Shown one piece after another: positions 46,913 through 58,100 of a DNA stretch of 64,000 nt. The position numbers and the translations under genes are program-made. The first letter of the stretch is position 1, and every line of letters begins with the position of its first letter. The notes below the pieces were generated by a model. That model did no database searches and had not been told where the DNA came from. It saw nothing but the letters and a program-made list of their open reading frames with translations. The stretch lies in the NCBI GenBank assembly GCA_021014325.1, contig CM037467.1:6076001-6140000 (forward strand), given 5' to 3'. The stretch comes from Plazaster borealis (Eukaryota > Echinodermata > Asteroidea > Forcipulatida > Labidiasteridae).

Positions 46913-48612
46913 GCCACACTAGTGTAGTATGGCCAAATCAAGTGGTTGGCCATGCTAGTGTAGTAGGGCCAAGTCAAGTGGTTGACCACGCTAGTGTTGG
47001 GGGCCAAGTCAACTGTTTGACTACGGTAGTTTAGGGTTGCCAAGTCAAGTGGTTGGCCATGCTAGTGTAGTGTGGCAAAGTCAAGTGGTTGGCCACACTA
47101 GTGTAGTATGGCCAAGTCAAGTGGATGGCCATGCTAGTGTAGTGTGGCAAAGTCAAGTGGTTGAACACACTAGTGTAGTGTGGCCCAGTCAAGTGGTTGG
47201 CCACGCTAGTATAGTGTGGCCAAGTCAAGTAGTTGGCCACACTAGTGTAGTGTGGCACAGTCAAGTGGTTGGCCACGTTAGTGTACATGTAGTATGGCCA
47301 ATTAAATTGATTGAACACGCTAGTGTAACCAAGTCAAGTGGTTGGCCACGCTAGTATAGTGTGGCCAAGTCAAGTGGTTGGCCACACTAGTGTAGTGGGG
47401 CCAAGTCAAGTGGTTGGCCACACTAGTATAGTGTGGCCCAGTCAAGTGGTTGGTCACACTAGTGTAGTGTGGCCGAGTCAAGTGGTTGGCCACGCTAGTG
47501 TAGTGGACCAAGTCAAATGATTGAACACGCTAGTGTTGTGTAACCAAGTCAAGTGGTTGGCACCCTATATAGTGTAGCCAAGTCAATTGGTTGACCGCGC
47601 TAGTATAGTGTGGCCAAGTCAAGTGATTGGCCACACTAGTGTAGTGGGGCCAAGTCAATTGATTGAACACGCTAGTGTTGTGTAACCAAGTCAAGTGGTT
47701 GGCCACGATAGTATAGTGTGGCCAAGTCAAGTGGTTGGCCACGTTAGTGTAGTATGGCCAAGTCAAGTGGTTGGCCACACTAGTGTAGTGTGGTACAGTC
47801 AAGTGGTTGGCCACGTTAGTGTAGTATGGCCAATTCAATTGATTGAACACGCTAGTGTAGTGTAACCAAGTCAAGTGGTTGGCCACACTAGTGTAGTGTG
47901 GCACAGTCAAGTGGTTGGCCACGTTAGTGTAGTATGGCCAATTAAATTGATTGAACACGCTAGTGTAACCAAGTCAAGTGGTTGGCCACGCTAGTATAGT
48001 GTGGCCAAGTCAAGTGGTTGGCCACACTAGTGTAGTGGGGCCAAGTCAAGTGGTTGGCCACACTAGTATAGTGTGGCCCAGTCAAGTGGTTGGTCACACT
48101 AGTGTAGTGTGGCCGAGTCAAGTGGTTGGCCACGCTAGTGTAGTGGACCAAGTCAAATGATTGAACACGCTAGTGTTGTGTAACCAAGTCAAGTGGTTGG
48201 CACCCTATATAGTGTGGCCAAGTCAATTGGTTGACTGCGCTAGTATAGTGTGGCCAAGTCAAGTGATTGGCCACACTAGTGTAGTGGGGCCAAGTCAAGT
48301 GGTTGGCCACACTAGTGTAGTGGGGCCAAGTCAATTGATTGAACACGCTAGTGTTGTGTAACCAAGTCAAGTGGTTGGCCACGATAGTATAGTGTGGCCA
48401 AGTCAAGTGATTGGCCACACTAGTGTAGTGGGGCCAAGTCAATTGATTGACCACGCTAGTGTTGTGTAACCAAGTCAAGTGGTTGGCCACGCTAGTGTAG
48501 TGGGCCCATGTCAAGTGGTTGGCCATGCTAGTGTAGTGAGGCCAAGTCAAGTGGTTGACCACGCTAGTGTTGGGGGGCCAAGTCAAGTGGTTGGCCACGC
48601 TAGTGTAGTGGG
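46913..48612. repeat. 36-bp minisatellite, about 47 units, with higher-order repeat
   Basis: Units follow CAAGTCAAGTGGTTGGCCAC, GCTAGTGTAGTGTGGC. Variants (ATTGATTGAACACG, TTGTGTAACC, CACCCTATATAG) recur in fixed order: 47299-47576 and 47939-48216 are nearly identical at an offset of 640 bp. The long open frames on both strands exist because 36 is a multiple of three. If VAT1 has an upstream leader exon, this array lies in its first intron. Confidence 0.92.
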
Positions 48613-49223
48613 GCTAGCTAATGGTATGTATATGCATACCATTTGGATTTAACGAAATATCCAACACTAACACTGCAGTGACAATTGAAACCCACACAGT
48701 CCAACAACTCTGACACTCAGTCCGAATCTGAACAATAACACCAGTCTTTGCTTTTTTTTCATGATAATGTAATTGTAAGGATGATTTTCCACTAACTTTA
48801 GTATTCCCCCAATAGTTGTATACCTGTCAACAGGTGGCCCATGTCCTCTGTGCATACTCCCATTTTTCAGTAAACACACCACATACCTTCTTAGGCTATG
48901 ACCCCAAGGTCCCCCAGTGCTGACCATTATACTCCCCTGTTGACCACTACATCATACTGATATCTAACCTAGTTCTTGGAAATGATGTCAGTGACATTGC
49001 CATTTTTATTTCTCTGTGACATCATTTCTAAATCAAGACTTCCCCCACCACCAAAATCCTATAAAACCCACCTTTCACTCTTGGCTTTGACTACTCCTTC
49101 TACTTTCCCTTAATGCATTGTGCAAGAGACATGCCTCTCTCATACTTACGAGCTAGGTCAGGCGGAAAAAACACTTTCTAAAATATCTTGAGGAATGGGT
49201 GGCTAAAACGCAAAATTTGTACC

Positions 49224-49470
49224 TTTAAAAAGGAAAATTCAAGCGCACATTTCATCCCGCGGACGGAACTCTCGTGCACTCATGCCTATCATGAACTAAA
49301 ATGGAGTGTAGTGAGCAGCGTTGTCAAGACCATAGACCCGAAAATTGGTTATTTTTCATGATTTTCACACTTTGTAATATAGTTCAAAGTGCCTGTACTT
49401 CTCTGTCAACCCTTCTGGACAGAAATTCGACCTAAATTAAGGGAGATAAGGTGGCTGCCAGATACGGAAT
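49224..49470 (+). repeat. Dispersed repeat family X, copy 2
   Basis: Same orientation and order of landmarks as 3179-3447 (TTTAAAAAGGAAAATTCAAG, ATGGAGTGTAGTGAGCAGCG, TCAACCCTTCTGGACAGA, TTAAGGGAGATAAGGTGG), with about 20 percent divergence and small indels. Confidence 0.7.
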
Positions 49471-50409
49471 TTTAGCCTGTCCAGCACCTCTGTAACAATT
49501 TTATTACAAATACATTACAAGTACATTTTTAACTTATATAATAAAATAAGATCAGACCATGGAGCTATAGCTCCATGATCAGACCCATACATTGTTGTAC
49601 TTTTCTTCAGTCGTCATCACTACACTAGATTAATCATTTTTAGAATACACTCCTCACTGCTCGCACGCTCAGTATTCCGTTTTATAAACAGAGAATTTAG
49701 AGTTCATATAATTATAAAACCTCCTGTAAATCTCTGCCTTACAAGAAAAGTAACACATAGTAGGCCTAAAACTAACACTAACTTACTGTCACTTACTAAC
49801 AGTTTAATATATGTTGACTGACTTTCGTGTATTGACAGCGACACGACACCCGGGCCGGCCCCTTATATCCTGGCCCCTGGACGTGCACGTAGAGCTATGC
49901 TGACAGTGACAGTGACACTGACACAAATTGTTAACACTCAAAATTCAAAAAGTTCAAACGGCCATAAAATATTCTTCAAAATTATAACATTGCAATGATT
50001 AAGAAGTCTTGGCCTATTCACCTACTAACGAAAAGGAAAAAAACTGCTCCAAATTACCTTTTGTTTGCAGCATTTGGGGTGGATTCGTCCGTATAGGAAA
50101 AGGTGTAATGTTTCCGAAAATCCAGTTGGGCGCCCCCTATTGTCCATCTTTAGGCTAGCCAAATCTAACCATTGGTAAATTTAGATCATATGCAAACGAT
50201 TTTGTAGCACCTTGTGTTCTTTACGAAAAGAGCATCGACGAAATATTAATTTATCTATCGATCTTACTGTGAATTACGGTACAAGGTTTCACAAACACAA
50301 ACAACATGATGTTGAACTTTCTTTAGGACTTTGAAAAATCACGACCTGCTGATCAGCTTATGGTGGGGTAGTACAGTAGTAGGCCTATACACATTTCTAA
50401 GAGGTTCAA

Positions 50410-50900
50410 ATTTATGTTAAGTCGCGCCTTCGGAGTGAGCAGGTACCCAGGACACCTTCATTATTGTCTGATGCTAGCAACCTCTTGGGTGACTATCTCG
50501 TGCTTTTGTTGGGTTGCTGATGAGGGTGACGAAGCGTGCATGGTGACCATCGCCAGACCGGCTAGATATCTTCCCTCGCCGGTCTGGGACTCCAGACCTG
50601 CGGCCCACATCAGTGGGTTGGAAGGCCAATACAAAAGTTTGGAAATGACACCAATTCCTTGCCCTCCCTTCCAACTGTTGCTTCAGGAGGGTAGCCGAGG
50701 CCGAGGCAGTCTTCTGCAGTATCCTGACAATGCATTGGAGCACAAGTGGCTCGTTTAATTCAACGGTCATTCTCAAAAGACGCTGAAACGGACCGTTGGT
50801 CAGTTTATCGCTCGTGCCCTCGAGAGCAATCGAACCCATCTCACATTCAGGAAAATCCTTCAGTGGAAAACTCCGAAACTACGGGTGCAGCTAGCTCAAT
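50410..50900. other. GC- and CpG-richer block of unknown nature
   Basis: Clearly more GC-rich than its surroundings, with open frames of 114 codons (plus, 50414-50758) and 121 codons (minus, 50474-50839) overlapping each other. Neither carries a domain I know. It could be a fragment of a young transposon or an unassigned exon; overlapping frames in GC-rich DNA are expected by chance. Confidence 0.3.
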
Positions 50901-52456
50901 GGGCCCGTGGACTTGAATTTGTTTTAAAAAGTTAACTTATTGGCATTTAATAATGGGTTTCTACCGTTACAATAGTGCGTGTACCCTATATGATTATTGT
51001 GAGTGTCTAATACTTTGCACAAGACAGGGAGACCGAATCCCTGCCAAAATTTTGCAAAACTTCGCCTGACGTCGGTTTCCGGTCACGCACTGTTTGCGAA
51101 GAAGTACGTATAACCATGTAGCTCTGTGGTATAACAAAAGGTACATTTTCCCCGACTGAGTTGGTACCTATAAATAGAATTATGAGAAAATCATGCAAGG
51201 AAGAAAATTAATAACATCCCCGTAACAATATTAAGTATTTACTTTTTTAATTTGACTGAAAATACCTTTTGAGTAAAGTAAGAATGATTCGTCATAATAA
51301 TGTAGGTTTTGTTTCAGTTGGTTTTGGTTTAGAACCGCTATGAATAGGAAGTAAACAACCTGGCTAGGTTTTTTACTGAGGGGCACCTGGAAATATACAA
51401 AAGAAGTAGGGCCTACATGCATGTATATTGAGACAAAACAAAAGGGAGCAATAGTTTTATAATATGGCGGGTAAACGCAGCACTTTGATTTGTTGTTGTT
51501 TTATGTTTGCATGGTTATCGCACAATTAGTATTTGTAAGATGGTTGTTTTGTGGGGGGTTTTCCCCAGCGTAATACCAGGACTGCTCTAACATCTGCCGT
51601 TACTTCCCCATTTGCAGAACAATGATGAAACGCTAAAAACGCCAGCTCTATGAAAGACAACCTCGAGTTTACCATTTTGTGAGCAATTAGTCTTTCGCGG
51701 CTTGTTGGAGGGTCTGGTGCAGATGCTCGAACTGCCCTGGCAACGTAAACATTGGTGTGTTTTAGTGGCGTCCATCGACAGGGAAATAAAATCGTATTAG
51801 TTGAATCAAGTTATCTATTAAGAAGAATAGAAAAACTCATCTTTATGGCAACTATCAAACCATGAAACCGAGTCTGGAAAAAAACATACCAATTAAAGTG
51901 TCTTTAAAAAATGAAAACAAGTAACAACAATAATATTTTCTGAAATTAAAAATTAAAAAGAAAGAAAGAAAGAAAAAATCGTTTCCGGAACCGGCATTAA
52001 TAAGAAGAAAAGGCATTAAGAATTTTGTTTGATTTTATTGTTGTTTTATTCCCGACGCCGGTAAGAGTTTGTTTACGTAGTTGGATACGCCCTTTAAGAA
52101 CCCTTTTTTTCTGTTTATGAACAAAAATACTCGCGGTGTTTGAATATTGTGCTCAAAAATGTCAGAAAAGACAAAACTGTCTAGGTCTAGAGGGTGTGGC
52201 ACATCGGTCATCCATCCCAAGAAACTCTGTTCCTATGACCATCGATTACGGAACCGAGAATAACACGTGACTATGAAAATGTTTGATGCTATACCGGAGA
52301 TGATCATTCTTGTTGCGAACTGTTTAGTTGGTGTTTTTTAATACGGATTACAATACAGTGCTTTGCTGAGATAGTGGTACTGATTGCATTATAACTAAAC
52401 CAAGAATCTTTCAAAGCCTGAGAATAGACATCCTCTGGGATGTAGCAAAGCCTTGG

Positions 52457-52829
52457 TTAAAGGTATCGTACACGTTTGGTAATGACTCAAAACAAACATT
52501 AGCATAAAAACTTACTCGGTAACAAGCAACAGAGAGCTGTTGGTAGTATAAAACATTGTAGGAAACGACTCCCTCTGAAGTAACGTAGTTTTTAAGAAAG
52601 AGGTAAGTTCTCACTAAAATAATAAAAACTTCTTGCAATAAGTTTTTATTCCTATCTGAAAACACACAAATTTGTACAACAAGGGTGTTTTTTCTTTCAT
52701 CATTTTCTTGCAACTTCGATGACAATTGAGCCCAAATTTTCAGAGGCTTGTTATTTTATGCACATGTTGGGATACACCAAGTGAGAACACTGGTCTTTGA
52801 CAATTTCCGAACGTGTTCAGTGCCTTTAA
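52457..52829. mobile_element. TTAA-ended MITE
   Basis: Runs from TTAAAGGTATCGTACACG to CGTGTTCAGTGCCTTTAA. The ends are imperfect inverted repeats within TTAA, suggesting a TTAA target. Internal words such as TGAAGTAACGTAGTTTTTAA, CAAGGGTGTTTTTTCTTTCA and GGGATACACCAAGTGAGAAC belong to a MITE family that I recall as very abundant in sea-star genomes. No coding content. Confidence 0.75.
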
Positions 52830-55085
52830 TGTGGGTAGTTTGAATGACACACGACATTGGGCTAATATTTTTGCGCGCACGCGTGCCGGAGCGGGATGGT
52901 TACAGTAGGCCTACACGAAGAAAACACAAGTTTGGCATAGTATTTTATGCCTGCTGTCCACACACACGGAGTTGGAAGAAACTTCAAATGGCCCAAAAGG
53001 ATTGGAAATTGAGAAAAAACCCCGATATAAAATCAAGGTGCAAGAATTAAAACACTTTGAACATGTTTTCAATTTGTTACAGTTTGTAGGTTGTGACCAG
53101 CCCGCTATATGGGGATTGTGTGTAATTCTACGAGCAATTGTCCACCAGGAGGGTAGGGAAGAAGACTTCCCTCCATTAAAAAAGGGAGATAAATTTCCAC
53201 ATTCCCCCAGATTTATGCCTCATCTGTACACACAACATAAATTACTTGCCGATTGAAGGAACACGTTTTAAGCATTGGGCTATTATTTAAAAACGTATTT
53301 TATTTGATGAGAGGAGACTTACTGTATTAGCGGAAAGGCGATGGTGATTAACCAGCCATCCACTTTTCAAATAAAAGGAAAAATACACCGCCTGGTATTT
53401 CTACCCGTATTTTGTTTATACAAAAACAAAAAAGTTTGTGATTGAAGAAAATGTTTTCACTGTAGGCCCTTTATAAAAACTATGGGAATAATTTGAGGGA
53501 CCAGTCACTTTAAACATCAATGTACTAGATGGAATGTAACTAACCTTTAAACATTATCTGAGCCAACTTTCATAGTTTAAAACATACTTCCATCTTTATT
53601 AAGATTGTTTAAGGTCAAATTTGGTTGTGACAATATTCATCAGGGTCAAAACTTAAGAGATGAATCATTAACAGTTGTTACAATTTAAATCTAGTTTAGC
53701 TTGGGGCTATTATGTTCTTCATGCGGTGGGTTACACAGTGGAAGCTGTTGGCAAGAAAACTACTTTCCCTAATGTTCTTGTCCCCCTTCATTTCTCCACT
53801 TAACACATGACATGAATGATAAAAGCGATCAAATATTGAAGGTTAGGATTTCCTGTTTCCAAAAATGACACCGACTTCATTTGTTAGTAAAAAACAATGC
53901 ATGCTTTGCTTGTTTGACACAATTCATGAATGCACTTGTTTATATGTTTACTATTAAAAAGTAACATATGTTTTTATGAAAACATGAATGCAAAGACAAA
54001 ATTAATGCAGCTGTTAAGCGGAGTGACCCCAACTGGACAGAATGATAACAGAAGATTCCTTACTTCACAACCACAGTTGTTTCCATATCACATTTTAAAA
54101 CAGATATTGTAATCTTTTGTTAGAAAAACAATGAAGTGGGGAAAATATATGTCAAACCTTGGCTGGCATTTATAGACACACTGTATTGAAGAACACAGAT
54201 GTGATACCAGAGACCAATCTATTTAATAGCAATCACAATTTGTGAGCTGATCGAATTGGACGAGTCCTTTGCATATCACATTTTTACCCTCATCAAATGA
54301 ATATGCAAATCTGATACTAATATCACTAGTTACAGTTTTCATCATGTATAAAAACAGTAATAAAATCTACCTGAACTTTTTGACAGCCACATTACAAGGA
54401 ATCAATTTTAATGGAGCTATGGTATACATTATTCCAAACTCAAATAAACAGTAACTTTGAAACATAATATGCCGGAAAAACAATGAACGTTTTCATAAAA
54501 TTATCTCAAAACTAATTGCAAAATAATCAAATTGGAATTAAACAATTACAACAACTTAGTCAACACTCCACCTATGAATCAAAGTTTGATACAAGGAAAC
54601 TAGCAAATCAGAGACAAGCTTTGTAAGATTTCCCTGGAACATGATGAAATGATTCTTTCTGATTTTGTGGTCCAAGGGATGAAACGAATACTAATGGTTT
54701 GGATTCTAGAGATGCTGATGTTCCTTTCTATGTCATCTGAAACATCATACACCTTCAATTCTGTATATAAAGCTATTATGACAGCTATCATACACAAAAT
54801 GGTATATTCAAGTAATTGAATACAATGCAGACAATCAATCTTACCTTGCCAAGTATATATAAAGCATCAAAATAAGTAATCATTGAAACAGCCTGTTCAA
54901 ATAAGAACCCCATGATCGCAACAGAATCTAGATACCTGATTGATCGACTGATTTGATGTATTTATCAAACCATTCTACCAAACAGAAGACATCTACAAAC
55001 TAAATGGTCACTGTTCTCTCAAATAAACAAATTTACATGAACAATTGGCAGACTGGTACAGTTTCATACTATGTAAAATATTGGG

Positions 55086-55091
55086 TTTATT
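55086..55091 (-). other. Candidate polyadenylation signal of HSP60
   Basis: Minus-strand AATAAA, 39 nt beyond the stop codon. A short 3' UTR is possible, although the position is rather close to the stop. Confidence 0.4.
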
Positions 55092-55129
55092 AAATATGAA
55101 ATGCCACATTTCTGTGTGAGTTATGATAC

Positions 55130-58100
55130 TTATAATCCACCCATACCACCCATACCACCCATACCGCCCATACCACCCATACCGCCCATACCACCCATAG
55201 CACCCATATCTGGTACTTTGTCATCCTTAGGTAACTCAGTAACTATAACTTCAGCTGTTGATAATAGTGATGCTACTCCTGCCGCGTCAACAAGTGCCGT
55301 TCTCACAACCTGTGAAATTTAAGAAATGTATTATTATTAATAAATCTGAAACACGTTTCATAATGAGTGGCAACAGCTAAAGATAATATAAATGAAGCAC
55401 AGGTGCCTGAAAAATGTTGTTCCGTAGGGAAAAAAAAATATTTGTGAATGAAATTGATAGAGCCCATAAAGGGACAGGTTAAAAAATAATAATAATAATA
55501 ATTCATTCCCTCTAAATATCATTTTGTTCACTCAAAATAATATTTTGATAATGAAATAATTTATTTTGAGGGAACAAAATAACATTGCGAGGGATTGAAA
55601 TAATATATTTGGAATGAGGGAATGAAATAAAATATTGTTTTGCTCCCTTGAAATAATTAAGCGGCTACAGAGCCCTTGATATGCCATTTAATTTCCAAGT
55701 ATCATTCTGAGATCTTTATGTTTGCTTGTGTTTTTTTCTTCAGGCCTTTTTCTTAGTTCCAGTAAAGTTTCATTAGTTTCGAGTGGAAGAGAAGCGTTGA
55801 TAACGAAATTCTGTACAAGTCTGAAGCTTTCAGTGTACAAAGTAAAAAATGTACAACAATTTTATAGGGACAAAGATAAGGGCTTTCAATCAGTCTGCTG
55901 GGCGTTGGTATTATTTGTTTTCTCAATTAGGAAAGTCAGTGAAATACAACTTGATATAGTTGTAAGAGAATTTGGGAAAGATACTCTAAAATAATAGTTT
56001 TAATATCCCGAAAATTCCATTGGCATATCAGGACTCCGTCCAAGCTAAATTATTTCATTCCTTCATAATATCATTTCGTTGCCACAAAATAATTATATTT
56101 CGTTCCCACAAAATAGTTAAATGTTGTTCCCTTGAAATGTTATTTCGTTCCTTCCAAATACTATTTCATCCCCTCGAAATATTTTTTTTTTCTTTCTTTT
56201 TCTATACCTGTCCCTTTACATAATTTTACCATATGATGGTAAAATATTTGTCATCCTTGTATAATAAGTCATTGCTATGACAGAGAATGCCATTACCACA
56301 TAGAATCATGAAATTTACTTTGATTGGAAATGTTTCTGCCATCAGTTGGCCAACAAATGCTGTTTAAGATAAATGAATTGTAAGACTATAACAGTCCTGG
56401 TTTATCATTGTACACATGTTGTTTTGGGAAGGCATACAGTTATTTTAACTATTCATTTACTATTTAACAAATATATATGTTTGATACGCAATACCACACA
56501 GTTTTTGTGCTTGCAGTAATGGACAAATCTAAGCTGATCACTCATCCAGACCAATAATACTTGTTTTACATGACTCTACTCTATAAGTGTCTTGGATTGT
56601 CTTTCTATGTTACTGAATTGATATTTGCATGTCCATGCTGCTGTACTTACCTTTGTTGGGTCCATGATACCAGCTTTGATCATGTCGACATATTGCCCTT
56701 TCATTGCGTCATAACCAATTTCGGATTCAGAGGTCATTAATTTAGCAACCACCAATGAGCCTTCAACCCCAGCATTGGTCGCTAGTTGATAACATGGCAT
56801 CTGAAGAGCCTTACGAACAATGGCAATACCTGAGGACACAACAATACAATAAATTACTATAAGAGTGAATGGTCACGAGTAAATCCCTCTTATTCAAATG
56901 CTCCATTCCCATTAATCAGGTTACAATGTGTAGTGTGAGATTGTTACTATCACAAACATCTCACTCAAAAACAAGCAATAATACTTCAACCATCTTCATT
57001 ATGAATACTAATCACTAATCAAGTATTTCAGTTAGCTAAAATGAAGCAGGCAGTTGCCAGCGAATACTTTATACATTGTAAATGCACATATTGGTTATTG
57101 CTCATTACATTGTGTTGTAGGCTTCAAGTTTTAAGAGAAATTATTAAAAGATATCAAAGAAGATCATATGATGCTGCCAATAAAGTATCGATCCCAAAGA
57201 GGGCATTTAAAGAATGAGGGTATAAACCTACCAGTTTCTTGGTCCTTGTTTTCTGTTGTAATATTATCTAATGCTGGTATACACCTAAGCAATGCTACAC
57301 CACCACCAGGAACGATACCCTCTTCTACTGCTGCTCTGGTTGCATTCATTGCATCCTGAACTCTATCTTTCTTCTCATTCACCTCTACATCACTAGATCC
57401 ACCAATCTGTCATCAATTAAAAAGACATATAAACTAATGACTCAATCTAACAGAAATACTACCGGTATAGCTTTACTTTGACAATTATTTAACCTTTATA
57501 TATTTTTCAAGATCAAAATGAAGTAAAATACATTGTTTGATTCCAATTTAGAGATGACATACATGTGGAGCTGAGATAACATTGACGACAGACACTGTTG
57601 CGTCTGGTTATGCTTTGCCTTTCTCAATCCATACAAGCATTGCACAACAATCCTATCTAACTGTCTTTTTCTAACAAATGCTTACCAGTCAGACTCATTT
57701 TGTTTTTCTCTCTGAAATATTCTTGTATCATAATAGCAGCTCAGGGTCCGAGGTAAAATACTACAAATTGTTGTTGGAAAAAAATATAACATAAAATTTG
57801 AACTCACCTTCAAGACGGCTACTCCATCTGATAGCTTGGCGAGACGCTCACTTAACTTCTCCTTCTCATACTCAGATGTTGTGTCTTCAATCTCATCTTT
57901 GATCTGATTAATACGGCGGTCTATGGCAGCTCTATCACCCTTTCCCTTCACATTAGCAAAAACAAACATATTATTATTGCTCTGTTCATAACGCACTACA
58001 TTCACTTATGAACTGTTAGATTGACTAGCTTTGTAGAAACCAGTCATTAATGAAAGGTAAACCTACATGTAAAGTACAAGTAATGGTCACTGCATACCTC

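Larger units (their letters stand above)
48613..55129. other. Region between VAT1 and HSP60; no assigned gene
   Basis: Contains family X copy 2 (49224-49470), a CpG-richer stretch at 49840-50260 that may be the VAT1 promoter, a GC-rich unknown block at 50410-50900, an AAAG run at 51957-51977 and a TTAA MITE at 52457-52829. A 94-codon frame at 52972-53256 has no match I recognise and no splice context I can defend. From 53300 to 55085 I see only AT-rich sequence, probably the 3' flank of HSP60. Confidence 0.5.

Noticed and set aside
47037..48598. Long open frames across the 36-bp array
   Set aside because: They are 12-residue satellite translations present on both strands.
44851..48612. Regular repeats that could be mistaken for a CRISPR array
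   Set aside because: Units are head-to-tail with no unique spacers, and the context is an intron-bearing animal gene.
52972..53256. 94-codon plus-strand frame as a small gene
   Set aside because: The composition is plausible, but there is no homology I recognise, no promoter or splice context, and its start overlaps another frame.
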